Assembly (NCBI RefSeq): GCF_965228935.1
Contig: NZ_OZ245846.1
Coordinates: 1,054,001 to 1,118,000 of the forward strand
Direction: 5' to 3'
DNA from: Ulvibacterium sp965228935
GTDB taxonomy: Bacteria; Bacteroidota; Bacteroidia; Flavobacteriales; Flavobacteriaceae
Length of the DNA stretch: 64,000 nucleotides
The first letter of the stretch is position 1; each line of letters begins with the position of its first letter. The position numbers and the translations under genes are program-made. Of this stretch, positions 32,338-41,294 are shown in pieces. The notes below the pieces were generated by a model. It had not been told where the DNA came from. It ran no database searches and was given only the letters and a program-made list of their open reading frames with translations.

Positions 32338-33915
32338 ATGAGCAAAAAGAACTTAGACACATTGTTCCAAAGAAAATTCAAGGATTTCAAGGAAAAACCT
32401 GATGAGAAAGTCTGGGAATCCATTGAGGTTACATTGGACAAAAAGGAAAAATCCCGCAAACCGATTCCGCTATGGTGGAAACTGGGTGGGGTAGCCGCCG
32501 TATTGGCCCTACTTATGTATGTTATAAATCCATTGGGCGATAGTGCACCTGAACAGGATGCGATAATCACGGATACTGAAAATATTGATGAACGAGATGT
32601 GGAAAAGGGCAAAGAAAAAAAGGAGACCGAGTCCACCACTCCACAAGGTTCCGTTGAAATTGAAGTTGCGGATGTTGATACCAATGACGAAAAGGAAACC
32701 GTAGATCCAATCCATCAAACGGAGGATAAAATCCCAGCCGTCGCAAATACCCGGAAAGATGCTTCAGATTCTCGTTTGGATAAAATCAATACTAAAGGAG
32801 AAAATGGTCTCTTGCCGGAAAAGAATCGACAAGGCGAGGCTATTCAAATTGTCGATTCCCAAAAAGATGGGCAACAGAATGAGGCCGCTACGGATAAATT
32901 CCAACTTAATCCCAATCCTGTTCCCAGAAATGAGAGCGGAGCCGTTGCGGTTTCCGACACCGATTTGGAAAACGAAAAAGAGGAGGGGCCCGATGCGGAC
33001 ACCAATCCTACTAAAATATCGCCCAAGGACAATCTAGGGTATACATCGGATGAGGGTGTTGTGGAAACCGTAGAAGAGATCCCCAAGGAACCTGAGCTGG
33101 ACAACGGGAAAAAATCAATTTTTGATGAAATTGAAAAGCAGCAGGAAGATGAAGCCATAGTGGAGGCTAAGAGTAGCAAATGGTCCGCAGGGCCCAGCAT
33201 CGCGCCCGTCTATTACAACGCCATTGGTGAGGGTTCACCAGTGCATTCCATTTTCGTACCCAACTCAAAGTCGGGGGATATCAATTTAAGTTATGGTCTT
33301 ACGGTCGCCTATGAAATCAATGATAGGTTAAGCATTCGTTCAGGGCTTCATAGGGTAGATTTTGGCTATGATACCAATGACGTGGAATTTTCCTCTTCCC
33401 TTCAGGCATCTGCCGAGGGGCAAATAGATAACATAAATTATACCGCGACTTCCAAAAACTTGGTGGTACAAAGCAAGGCAAACGGTGTTTCCAGTGCTGT
33501 GGCCGATCCGGAAGCAGCACTTTTGGACATTACGGCACAGGATCCAACACGAAATGGTACCATGTCCCAACAGTTCGGATATCTCGAAGTCCCAGTGGAA
33601 CTCAACTACGCTCTCCTAGATCGGAAATTCGGTATAAATCTAATTGGCGGGGTAAGCTCTTTGTTCTTGGTGAATGATAATACCGTTTCCCTTACCTCGA
33701 ACGGACTCACTACTGAAATGGGCGAGGCCAACAATATTAATAACGTAAACTTCAGTACCAATGTAGGTTTTGGTCTTAATTATAGATTTACACCTAAGTT
33801 ACGATTTAACCTGGAACCTATTTTTAAATATCAACTGAATACCTTCTCAGAAACTGCTGGGGACTTCCGACCATTTTCGGTAGGTGTATATAGCGGATTG
33901 AGTTTTAAATTCTAA
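32338..33915 (+). CDS. Single-pass protein with outer-membrane beta-barrel-like C-terminus, candidate sigma-factor partner
   Basis: A 525-residue protein. Residues 1-45 are charged and cytosolic in style (MSKKNLDTLFQRKFKDFKEK). One transmembrane helix follows (WWKLGGVAAVLALLMYVINP, about residues 48-67). A long acidic low-complexity linker of about 220 residues comes next, and the C-terminal 200 residues look like a PorT/OmpA-type outer-membrane beta-barrel: GPSIAPVYYNAIGEG, LSYGLTVAYEINDRLSIRSG, GYLEVPVELNYALLDRKFGI and FSVGVYSGLSFKF, ending in F. The cytosolic start plus membrane helix, and its place 60 bases after an ECF sigma factor, suggest an anti-sigma-like role. How a barrel domain would sit at the end of an inner-membrane protein is unclear. 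Confidence 0.7.
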   Translation: MSKKNLDTLFQRKFKDFKEKPDEKVWESIEVTLDKKEKSRKPIPLWWKLGGVAAVLALLMYVINPLGDSAPEQDAIITDTENIDERDVEKGKEKKETESTTPQGSVEIEVADVDTNDEKETVDPIHQTEDKIPAVANTRKDASDSRLDKINTKGENGLLPEKNRQGEAIQIVDSQKDGQQNEAATDKFQLNPNPVPRNESGAVAVSDTDLENEKEEGPDADTNPTKISPKDNLGYTSDEGVVETVEEIPKEPELDNGKKSIFDEIEKQQEDEAIVEAKSSKWSAGPSIAPVYYNAIGEGSPVHSIFVPNSKSGDINLSYGLTVAYEINDRLSIRSGLHRVDFGYDTNDVEFSSSLQASAEGQIDNINYTATSKNLVVQSKANGVSSAVADPEAALLDITAQDPTRNGTMSQQFGYLEVPVELNYALLDRKFGINLIGGVSSLFLVNDNTVSLTSNGLTTEMGEANNINNVNFSTNVGFGLNYRFTPKLRFNLEPIFKYQLNTFSETAGDFRPFSVGVYSGLSFKF

Positions 33916-33931
33916 TGATGTTGGTTAGGTA

Positions 33932-33989
33932 AGTCGTTGTACCCTCAACGACTGCTTATTCGCCTCGATAGCTTTGTCGGGGCGTTTTT
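33932..33989 (+). terminator. Terminator after the beta-barrel gene
   Basis: A perfect hairpin AGTCGTTG/CAACGACT (33932-33953) is followed by a second stem CGCCTCGA/TCGGGGCG with one G-T pair (33961-33984) and TTTTT. The second hairpin with its T run is the better terminator. It ends the plus-strand run before the convergent plsC. Confidence 0.75.
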
Positions 33990-34723
33990 CATTTTTGCAG
34001 ATCCTTTAAAATCAAGCCCCTTACCTGTTCCCTTAAGTTCCCAGTATCCTCTTCGGTCAGCGCTCCAGTTTCCAAAAAGGAATGCACCTTTACCCGCAAC
34101 GGGCCCGGGCTTCCACTAAAAAAGGTGAAAGGAAATCGTTTTTTGCTGTCAAAAAAGGTCATGGGTACTACAGGAATACTATGGGCAATGGCCATTTTGA
34201 AAGCCCCGTCCTTAAATTCATCCAAAATAACGTGTTCTTCGGGAACACCCCCTTCCGGAAAGATGCAAATACTAAGCCCTTGGTTTAAGCGCCGTTGTGC
34301 CCTTCTATAAACACCTGTCCTGCTCCGTGTATCATCGCGATCTACCATGATACAGACCCGTTTATAAAAAAATCCGAATAATGGAATTTTGACCAATTCC
34401 TTTTTGCCCACAAAAACAAAGGGGCTCGGACTTGTCCAAAGCATAAGCATAATATCCAACATACTGGTATGATTGGCCACGAGCATATAGCTTCTGCCTT
34501 TTTCCATTTGTTGTTCGCGGATTATTCGGGGCGGACAGCCCATACCATATAAGATGGGGGCAGCCCATAGATTTCGGGCCATCCAAAAAAATTGGGGATA
34601 GGTCCCTTCCGAGAAAGTGAATACTAGAAGGAACGGAAAAAATATAAAAATAGGAGTTGCCACCAAAATATAGAACCACATACGGTACAGCGTCTGGCCT
34701 ATTTTTTTTAGTAACGTAAGCAT
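33989..34723 (-). CDS. plsC: 1-acyl-sn-glycerol-3-phosphate acyltransferase
   Basis: A 244-residue membrane-bound enzyme with N-terminal hydrophobic stretch (MWFYILVATPIFIFFPFLLV). The catalytic H-x4-D motif is in MLVANHTSMLDIMLMLW, and the substrate motif FPEGGVPEEH follows near residue 155. A third block (KMAIAHSIPVVPMTFFDSKK) is also seen. PlsC adds an acyl chain to lysophosphatidic acid in phospholipid synthesis on the inner membrane. Neighbours are convergent on one side and divergent trpS on the other. Confidence 0.93.
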   Translation of the reverse strand: MLTLLKKIGQTLYRMWFYILVATPIFIFFPFLLVFTFSEGTYPQFFWMARNLWAAPILYGMGCPPRIIREQQMEKGRSYMLVANHTSMLDIMLMLWTSPSPFVFVGKKELVKIPLFGFFYKRVCIMVDRDDTRSRTGVYRRAQRRLNQGLSICIFPEGGVPEEHVILDEFKDGAFKMAIAHSIPVVPMTFFDSKKRFPFTFFSGSPGPLRVKVHSFLETGALTEEDTGNLREQVRGLILKDLQK

Positions 34724-34740
34724 ACGGCCAAAAATAGCTA

Positions 34741-34776
34741 TTTTGGCCTTGATTTTTCTGATTTCTTTTACCTTTG
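34741..34776 (+). promoter_or_regulatory. Promoter for trpS
   Basis: TACCTTTG at 34769-34776 matches TAnnTTTG exactly. TTTTG at 34741-34745 (spacer 23) or TTG at 34749-34751 (spacer 17) can serve as the -33 box. The ATG of trpS follows 20 bases downstream. Confidence 0.65.
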
Positions 34777-34796
34777 CCTTTCTTTGAACTCAGCTT

Positions 34797-35765
34797 ATGG
34801 CGCGAATTTTAACAGGCATACAGAGTACGGGCACTCCACATTTGGGAAATATTCTTGGGGCAATTATTCCGGCTATAGAAATGGCCGCCGATCCCGATAA
34901 TGAATCCTTTCTTTTTATTGCGGATATGCATTCGCTTACCCAGATAAAGGACGGAACCCAATTGCGCAACAATACCTATGCCACGGCAGCCGCTTGGATG
35001 GCCTTTGGGCTCGATGTGGAAAAAACGGTCTTTTATCGGCAAAGCGATGTGCCCCAAGTAACCGAGCTGGCATGGTATCTCAGTTGCTTTTTCCCTTACC
35101 AAAGATTGACCTTGGCCCATTCCTTTAAGGACAAGGCAAATCGATTGGAGGACGTGAATGTGGGCCTTTTTACCTATCCCATGTTGATGGCGGCGGATAT
35201 CCTATTGTACGATGCCGACATCGTTCCGGTGGGGAAGGATCAATTACAACACCTTGAAATGACGCGGGATGTAGCTTCCCGGTTTCACGCCCAATTGGGG
35301 GAAACCTTTGTGTTGCCGGACGCCAAGGTCCAGGAAGAAACCATGTATGTTCCTGGTACGGATGGGGAAAAGATGAGCAAAAGCAAGGGTAACCTTATCG
35401 ATATCTTTCAACCGGATAAAAAACTGCGCAAACAATTAATGGGTATTGTTACCGATAGCAAGGCGCTCGAAGAGCCCAAGGATCCTTCAACGGACAATGT
35501 ATTCGCATTGTATAAAATATTGGCCAACGTAGAACAGATCGAGGAAATGAGCGCCAACTATCTGGCTGGCGATTATGGGTACGGGCATGCCAAACAAGCT
35601 TTGTTCGAACTTATTCTACAGAAATTCGAAGATGCCCGCGATAAATTCGAGTATTATATGGCCCATCTGGAAGAGGTGGACGAAGCCCTGGCACTTGGAG
35701 CTCAAAAGGCCAAAAAAGTGGCGGATGAAGTTTTGCACAGGGTCCGTGGGAAATTAGGGTATTAA
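34797..35765 (+). CDS. trpS: Tryptophan--tRNA ligase
   Basis: A 322-residue class I aminoacyl-tRNA synthetase. The HIGH-like motif is in TGIQSTGTPHLGNILGAI, and the KMSKS motif is in GEKMSKSKGNLIDIFQPDK. Other conserved strings are FLFIADMHSLTQIKDG, TYPMLMAADILLYDADIVPV and GKDQLQHLEMTRDVASRF. It charges tRNA-Trp in the cytosol. Length matches short bacterial TrpRS. It has its own promoter and is followed by the MG2/TonB-plug protein gene. Confidence 0.98.
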   Translation: MARILTGIQSTGTPHLGNILGAIIPAIEMAADPDNESFLFIADMHSLTQIKDGTQLRNNTYATAAAWMAFGLDVEKTVFYRQSDVPQVTELAWYLSCFFPYQRLTLAHSFKDKANRLEDVNVGLFTYPMLMAADILLYDADIVPVGKDQLQHLEMTRDVASRFHAQLGETFVLPDAKVQEETMYVPGTDGEKMSKSKGNLIDIFQPDKKLRKQLMGIVTDSKALEEPKDPSTDNVFALYKILANVEQIEEMSANYLAGDYGYGHAKQALFELILQKFEDARDKFEYYMAHLEEVDEALALGAQKAKKVADEVLHRVRGKLGY

Positions 35766-35832
35766 TTCGTATCTTAAAGCGTCCATCAGCGCTTTGATCA
35801 TGATTCATAACTTCCTCCCCCGTACGAAGAAA

Positions 35833-38349
35833 ATGCGACTCAGTTTTTTCGTTTCCCTTCTATTGCTGTTACTCCCGGGTTCCAATATCCATTCGCAACA
35901 GAGCAAAAACCCTTACCACGAAACCATATTGGAGGAATTACGAAATTATGCGGCCACCGGAGGACCGGAAAAAGTCTATGTTCAAACGGATAAGGAGTTT
36001 TATGGCCGTGGGGAGACCATTTGGTTTAAGGCTTATTTGGTAGATGGTGTAACCCATACCCAAAGCACCAAGAGCAAAATCGCTTATGTAGAGCTTTGGA
36101 ACGAAAAGGATAGCCTAATCGCCCTAAGAAGACTCCATATTGAAGATTTTGGTGCGGCCGGGGATATCAAGATTAATGACAGTTTACAAGGGGGAATCTA
36201 TACTTTAAGGGCCTATACCAAGTATATGCTGAACGAACAAGAGCCGCTCTTTTTCCATAAGCAAATTCCTATCTGGGATTCCCCAAAAATTGTGGCCAAA
36301 CCAGAAAAGCCGACCGTGGAGGATGATATGGACAACTCCTTGTTATCGCCCATAATCCGACCGAACATCGAGTTTTTCCCCGAAGGAGGGTATTTGGTCA
36401 GCGGATTGGAAAACGTTACGGGCATAAAAGCCACGGATAAGAAAGGAAACGGCCTTGCATTACAGGGTAAGATATTGGATGAAAGCGGCAATCCCGTAGC
36501 TTTTTTCCGAACCTTTGATTTTGGGCTGGGGAACGCTAATTTTACCCCGGAGGCCGGGAAAAAGTATTACGCACGAATTGACAATGGGGAAATCGATGCA
36601 TCGTTTCCCCTACCGAAGCCATTGGCCAAGGGTTATGTGCTCAATCTCAAAAACAAGGGAGACCATATTCTTATAAAGGTTACCTCCAATGATGAAAGGG
36701 GTTTACAAGGATTTTTCTTGTTGGGTCATCTTAGGGGAGAGATTATCTACAAGCATCACATTGAGAAGCCAAACGCCAAGGGCGATGCCATTTTCAAATT
36801 GTCCACGGATGGCCTCAAGGATGGTGTGGCACAATTTACTTTGTTCGCACGGGACGGGGAACCGCTCTGTGAACGTTTGGTCTTCCTGGATTCTCCAGAT
36901 AATCTGGAACTTTCCATAAGCACGGAATTCATGGACTATGGCGTCCGTAAACCTGTATCCACTATGATAACGCTAAAGGACGAAACTGGGGCACCCGTCC
37001 AAGGCGAGCTTTCGGTAAGTGTGGTCAGCAGTACCAACGACCCAAAAAGGCATGCAGAAACGAATATTAAAAGTTGGTTGCTTTTGGATTCGGATCTGGG
37101 AGGTACCGTTCCGGATCCGGACTATTTTTTTGTGGACAACTCATCTTCCAGAAAACAGCTGTTGGATCTGTTGATGCTTACACATGGTTGGCGCAGATTC
37201 GTATGGAAGGATTTTCGGGATACCTTAACAACCAGGGTATTGGAACATGATCCAGAAAAAGGAATCGTAATACGGGGCACGACCACGGCATTCTACAACA
37301 GTAACAAATCGTTGAAGTCCCAGGTGAGGTTTACTATTTTGGATGAGGGGGCCTATCAAGAACAAAGCCCCACCAACTTCCAAGGAGAGTTCAGTTTTGG
37401 CCCGCTTATCTTTCAGGACAGTATTCAAGGAATCCTAGAGGCCTTTGCGCTGGGGAAAAAGAGAAAGCCGGAAGTGGCCATTTATATAGACTCTACGGTT
37501 TTTTCGGTCCCTTTTAGCCAACCTGTGAAGCGAAAGAGCACATTTGCACCCACCGGAAACGTTCAGGACTATCTCGAAACAGCATGGAAAAAGATGGAAA
37601 CTGATTTCGCTTATAGTCCCAAAGTAACCCAGCTTCAGGAAGTTACCGTTATCGGAGAAAAAAGGACCAGGGCAAAGTTTATACGGGAAAAGGCCGACGA
37701 GATTACGCTACACGGCGAGCCCACCATGCGGTTGTTCACGGATTCCCTTCCAGGTCTCCTAGGAGCCAGTATGATGGATATGCTACGCAGAGTGCCCGGC
37801 GTACAGGTCTTTGGAACGTATCCCAACCAGTCCGCCATTTTACGACCTACAGGCTTCTTACGAGGAAGTGAGCCCATTTATATTGTAGATAGCGGTCCGA
37901 CTCCTTGGGAATCTGCCAGATTTATGATGGCTAGTGAAGTTGAGTTCCTGGATGTCCTTAAGGGAGGTGCGGCGGCCATTTATGGCGGGCGCGGTGGTAA
38001 TGGGGTTGTGGCCATTTACACAAAAGGTTCGTTGCTCATCCCACCGCCCGTCACCAAACGCTTTCCCGGGGTGGCCAGCTTTACCGTTTCCGGGGTCTAT
38101 AAGGCCAGGGAATTCCATTCCCCTAATTATGCCGTTCCCAAAAAGGAACATGAAAAACCGGATTACCGCACCACCTTGCATTGGGAGCCCAAACTTCCTG
38201 TAGCAAAAAATAGTCCTCCTTCTTTTTCGTTCTATACAGGTGATAGTACTGGGGAATATATCATCAAGGTTGAGGGAATGACCCTAGACGGACAACCAGT
38301 TCAAAGGCTATCCCGATTTACCGTCAGCAAAGAAGGTTCCAAAATGTAA
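35833..38349 (+). CDS. MG2-domain and TonB-plug-domain envelope protein
   Basis: About 838 residues from ATG 35833 (MRLSFFVSLLLLLLPGSNIH), which gives a normal signal peptide; in-frame ATGs at 35794 and 35800 would only add a non-signal leader. The N-terminal domain has EKVYVQTDKEFYGRGETIWF and SLQGGIYTLRAYTKYMLNEQ, the MG2 (alpha-2-macroglobulin) pattern. The middle carries carboxypeptidase-like beta domains. Residues 590-700 match a TonB plug: ASMMDMLRRVPGVQVFG, EPIYIVDSGPTPWESA, SEVEFLDVLKGGAAAIYGGR. There is no full beta-barrel after the plug. Family members occur widely in Bacteroidota with no proven role. It may assist outer-membrane transport. Confidence 0.85.
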   Translation: MRLSFFVSLLLLLLPGSNIHSQQSKNPYHETILEELRNYAATGGPEKVYVQTDKEFYGRGETIWFKAYLVDGVTHTQSTKSKIAYVELWNEKDSLIALRRLHIEDFGAAGDIKINDSLQGGIYTLRAYTKYMLNEQEPLFFHKQIPIWDSPKIVAKPEKPTVEDDMDNSLLSPIIRPNIEFFPEGGYLVSGLENVTGIKATDKKGNGLALQGKILDESGNPVAFFRTFDFGLGNANFTPEAGKKYYARIDNGEIDASFPLPKPLAKGYVLNLKNKGDHILIKVTSNDERGLQGFFLLGHLRGEIIYKHHIEKPNAKGDAIFKLSTDGLKDGVAQFTLFARDGEPLCERLVFLDSPDNLELSISTEFMDYGVRKPVSTMITLKDETGAPVQGELSVSVVSSTNDPKRHAETNIKSWLLLDSDLGGTVPDPDYFFVDNSSSRKQLLDLLMLTHGWRRFVWKDFRDTLTTRVLEHDPEKGIVIRGTTTAFYNSNKSLKSQVRFTILDEGAYQEQSPTNFQGEFSFGPLIFQDSIQGILEAFALGKKRKPEVAIYIDSTVFSVPFSQPVKRKSTFAPTGNVQDYLETAWKKMETDFAYSPKVTQLQEVTVIGEKRTRAKFIREKADEITLHGEPTMRLFTDSLPGLLGASMMDMLRRVPGVQVFGTYPNQSAILRPTGFLRGSEPIYIVDSGPTPWESARFMMASEVEFLDVLKGGAAAIYGGRGGNGVVAIYTKGSLLIPPPVTKRFPGVASFTVSGVYKAREFHSPNYAVPKKEHEKPDYRTTLHWEPKLPVAKNSPPSFSFYTGDSTGEYIIKVEGMTLDGQPVQRLSRFTVSKEGSKM

Positions 38350-38519
38350 ATGGACCAAAATTTTGATATACCAACCATAGGGTCGGTTCAATAGATTAAT
38401 CTTTTGTTTTTTTGATTTACCTACTAGGTCATTAAACTGTATTTCATCGATAAATTGCCAAAAACTGTGACTCCAGCGTTTCTATATGTCGCTAAACAGA
38501 CCCGTCGGTCCGTAGAATC

Positions 38520-39623
38520 TCAAATTGCCTCGAACAGTTTTCCGGGAAGGGGGCGTATTATTCCCTTCATTTCCATATTCAACAAGGTGGAGGAAACCTT
38601 GAAGATAGGTAGACTGCATTTCAGGGCAATGTTGTCCAACAACTGTTTGCCCTCTTTTTGTAGATAGGTATATATGATTTTTTCCGTTTCGTCCAACTCC
38701 GTAAAAAGTTGTTTTTGTATTGCTTTGGGCTCTTCTTTTTTCACTTCCCAACCCAATAGATAGACCAAATCCGCTGCCGAAGTAAGCATATGTGCCTTTT
38801 GTTGTTTGATCAAGTTATTGCAGCCCGAACTGAACTTGTCCCCTGCACGGCCAGGAACCGCAAAAACATCACGGTTATAACCATGTGCGATATCCGCCGT
38901 AACCAAACTACCTCCCTTTTCGGCAGACTCCACAACTACTGTTGCCTCGCTCATCCCGGCAATAATCCGATTACGCTTCAAAAAATTTTCGCGATCCGGG
39001 TTTTGGGAACTCCAAAATTCGGTAAGGAATCCACCGTTACTTTCAACATCGGCCATGTATTTGGAATGTATCTTGGGATAGATCTGGTTTAAACCATGTG
39101 CAAGGCAGCCAATAGTCTGCAATCCGTACTTCATGGCCGCTTTTTGGATACAAATATCTACTCCATAGGCGAAACCACTAACGATAATAGGGTCTAGGGG
39201 CGCGATATCGGCTACGAAGGCCTCGCAAAAGGCCATTCCGTAACTTGTTATGTTTCGTGTGCCCACAACACTAATTATTTTCCTGGCCTCCCAATCCAGA
39301 TTACCCCTCATAAAAAGTAAAATGGGACTATCAATACAATGTTTCAGATATGACGGATAGCTCGAATCCATGAAGTAGGAATAGGATATATTATTTTCCT
39401 GTATAAATTCATATTCCGATAAAGCAGCTTCTAAATGTTCGGAATCGAACAGGCCCTTGAGCTTAGCCGAACCAATGCCATCAATCTTTTTTAAACGATG
39501 TAGCTTATCCTCAAAAACAGCTTCGGGGCTCCCACAATGCGCAATAAGCTTTTTGGCCGTGACATCTCCAATATAAGGGGCGTTCTGGAGACGGAGTACC
39601 GCAATCAATTCGCTATTAATCAT
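38520..39623 (-). CDS. dprA: DNA-processing protein DprA
   Basis: A 367-residue protein. An N-terminal helix-hairpin-helix stretch (VTAKKLIAHCGSPEAVFEDK) precedes a Rossmann domain with ISVVGTRNITSYGMAFCEAF, IIVSGFAYGVDICIQKAAMK and EATVVVESAEKGGSLVTADI, followed by RDVFAVPGRAGDKFSSGCNN. A C-terminal winged-helix part (QLLDNIALKCSLPIFKVSST) is present. DprA loads RecA on incoming single-stranded DNA in transformation. It is a full-length family member. Transformation in this strain is not implied by this gene alone. Confidence 0.95.
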   Translation of the reverse strand: MINSELIAVLRLQNAPYIGDVTAKKLIAHCGSPEAVFEDKLHRLKKIDGIGSAKLKGLFDSEHLEAALSEYEFIQENNISYSYFMDSSYPSYLKHCIDSPILLFMRGNLDWEARKIISVVGTRNITSYGMAFCEAFVADIAPLDPIIVSGFAYGVDICIQKAAMKYGLQTIGCLAHGLNQIYPKIHSKYMADVESNGGFLTEFWSSQNPDRENFLKRNRIIAGMSEATVVVESAEKGGSLVTADIAHGYNRDVFAVPGRAGDKFSSGCNNLIKQQKAHMLTSAADLVYLLGWEVKKEEPKAIQKQLFTELDETEKIIYTYLQKEGKQLLDNIALKCSLPIFKVSSTLLNMEMKGIIRPLPGKLFEAI

Positions 39624-39629
39624 TTACAA

Positions 39630-39702
39630 AGCCCTTTTAGTTATCCACAAAACACCTGAAATACAATGTTAATAAAAAGTTATGCAGGTGCTTTATAGGG
39701 CT
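39630..39702. promoter_or_regulatory. Nested inverted repeats in the dprA leader region
   Basis: AGCCCT (39630-39635) pairs with AGGGCT (39697-39702), and inside it CACCTG (39653-39658) pairs with CAGGTG (39685-39690). The two stems could form one long structure with an asymmetric loop in the leader of the HU-CCDC81/SPOR gene. T8 follows at about 39706. Function unknown. Confidence 0.35.
39641..39649 (+). promoter_or_regulatory. Consensus DnaA box
   Basis: TTATCCACA is a perfect match to the bacterial DnaA box and lies between divergent dprA and the HU-CCDC81/SPOR gene. One box alone does not make an origin, and no dnaA gene is nearby, so a regulatory or chance site is possible. Confidence 0.4.
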
Positions 39703-39728
39703 ATGATTTTTTTTAATATTTGTCCCAT

Positions 39729-40682
39729 ATGGCTTTGGAACACTATATAACCGAATTACTTTACCGATATAATTGTGTCGTTATTCCGGGCTTTGGGGCC
39801 TTTCTAACACAAACCAAATCTTCCGTTCTCGATACCGATACCCATACATTCCATCCGCCTACGAAAATGCTTTCCTTTAACGAACAGCTCACTTCCAATG
39901 ACGGGCTTTTGGTTTCGTATATTTCCAAGGCTGAAAAGACTTCCTATGAATTGATGTCGCAAAAAGTGGGCCGCATTTCGGAGGAATGGAAAACCGGTTT
40001 GCGAAATAATGAAAAGCTGGAATTACCCCACATTGGGGAATTATGGTTGAACGAAAGCGGCAGGATTCAATTTCAACCTTCCCAACAAATCAATTACCTT
40101 ACCTCCTCCTTCGGTTTTTCATCGTTCCCATCTTCGCCTGTATTAAGAGAAGACCTAAAGGAACGTGTTGTCGTTTTGGAAGAGAAAGTACCTTTTGCCT
40201 TTACTCCGGAAAAACGGAAAGAATATTCCTTTAGGCCCTATCTCAAATACGCGGCGGTATTTCTATTGGCACTTGCCACTGGATTAACGGGCTTTCGTTC
40301 GTATCAGGAAGCACGGAACCAAGAACAATTGGCACGGGAGGAAGCGCAGCAACAAGTTTCCAAGCGAATCCAAGAAGCTACTTTTTTTGGTAATAGACCC
40401 ATGGAATTACCTACGTTTACCCTGGATGTTATCGCCAAAAAAGGCCTTAGAAGAGGAACACATCATGTTATTGCCGGTGCCTTTAGGGTCAGGTCCAATG
40501 CGGACAAGAAAATCCAGCAATTGAACCAGCTAGGTTTTGAAGCCTCCTATTTGGGCACGAATGACTTTGGCCTGCATATGGTAGCCTATAGTAGCCATGA
40601 TGATCCCAAAGAAGCATTGAATGCCCTGAAACACGTTAGGCGGACACACTCCGGTGATGCTTGGTTAAAGTCCGTAAAATAA
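39729..40682 (+). CDS. HU-CCDC81 and SPOR domain protein
   Basis: A 317-residue protein from ATG 39729; a TTG three codons earlier is less likely. The N-terminus (ALEHYITELLYRYNCVVIPG, FGAFLTQTKSSVLDTDTH) is the HU-CCDC81 domain, seen twice-over in flavobacterial envelope proteins. One transmembrane helix follows (YAAVFLLALATGLTGF, near residue 180). The C-terminal SPOR domain reads HHVIAGAFRVRSNADKKIQQ and ends HSGDAWLKSVK; SPOR binds denuded glycan in the septum. The protein likely links a cytosolic DNA-binding-like domain to peptidoglycan during division. It is a common pair in this group, but its role is not proven. Confidence 0.85.
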   Translation: MALEHYITELLYRYNCVVIPGFGAFLTQTKSSVLDTDTHTFHPPTKMLSFNEQLTSNDGLLVSYISKAEKTSYELMSQKVGRISEEWKTGLRNNEKLELPHIGELWLNESGRIQFQPSQQINYLTSSFGFSSFPSSPVLREDLKERVVVLEEKVPFAFTPEKRKEYSFRPYLKYAAVFLLALATGLTGFRSYQEARNQEQLAREEAQQQVSKRIQEATFFGNRPMELPTFTLDVIAKKGLRRGTHHVIAGAFRVRSNADKKIQQLNQLGFEASYLGTNDFGLHMVAYSSHDDPKEALNALKHVRRTHSGDAWLKSVK

Positions 40683-40692
40683 GTTCATAGTC

Positions 40693-40724
40693 CTTTCTCC
40701 CCCTTTAAATTGAATGTATCTTTG
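40693..40724 (+). promoter_or_regulatory. Promoter for the acyl-CoA thioesterase gene
   Basis: TATCTTTG at 40717-40724 matches TAnnTTTG. A TTTC at 40694-40697 sits at the -33 distance with 19 bases between, one base off the TTTG consensus. The ATG follows 36 bases downstream. Confidence 0.55.
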
Positions 40725-40760
40725 CCGAATAATTGGGCATACAGCCCTAAATTTTTTTAG

Positions 40761-41273
40761 ATGCAGGCCAAAAAACCCTCTGAATCCCGAACCATAATGA
40801 CCGATATGGTTCTCCCTAGTGAGACCAATCCTCTGAACAATCTTTTTGGAGGTGAATTGTTGGCCCGAATGGATAGGGCGGCCAGTATTGCCGCACGCCG
40901 TCATAGCAGGCGTATTACCGTTACGGCTTCGGTAAATCACGTTGCCTTTAATCAATCTGTTCCCTTGGGTAGTGTGCTTACCGTTGAGGCGGCCGTGTCC
41001 CGGGCCTTTACCACTTCGATGGAGGTTTACATTGATGTTTGGATGGAAGATCGCTATAACGGAAAGCGAAGTAAGGCCAATGAGGCCATCTATACCTTTG
41101 TCGCCGTGGATGAAACCGGAAAGCCTACCGAAGTACCTCCACTTGAACCGGAAACTCCATTGGAAAAGGAACGTTTTGATGCGGCATTACGGCGCAAACA
41201 ACTCAGTTTGGTATTGGCTGGTAAAATGAAACCCAAGGAGGCTACTGAGTTGAGGGCTTTATTCATGGAATAG
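40761..41273 (+). CDS. Acyl-CoA thioesterase (hotdog fold)
   Basis: A 170-residue cytosolic protein with one hotdog domain: MVLPSETNPLNNLFGGELLA, MDRAASIAARRHSRRITVTA and VNHVAFNQSVPLGSVLTVEA, followed by MEVYIDVWMED. The string FGGELLARMD and the A-S-V-N-H-V strand match the YciA/BACH subgroup that cleaves medium- or long-chain acyl-CoA to the acid and CoA. The C-terminal 30 residues are charged. It stands alone with its own promoter and converges with an aldo/keto reductase gene 21 bases away. Confidence 0.9.
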   Translation: MQAKKPSESRTIMTDMVLPSETNPLNNLFGGELLARMDRAASIAARRHSRRITVTASVNHVAFNQSVPLGSVLTVEAAVSRAFTTSMEVYIDVWMEDRYNGKRSKANEAIYTFVAVDETGKPTEVPPLEPETPLEKERFDAALRRKQLSLVLAGKMKPKEATELRALFME

Positions 41274-41294
41274 GTCCTTGGCCTATTAAAATCC

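Noticed and set aside
32844..33200. Minus-strand Ser-rich open frame opposite the beta-barrel protein linker
   Set aside because: Ser-rich composition comes from the complement of the acidic low-complexity linker; no separate gene is supported.
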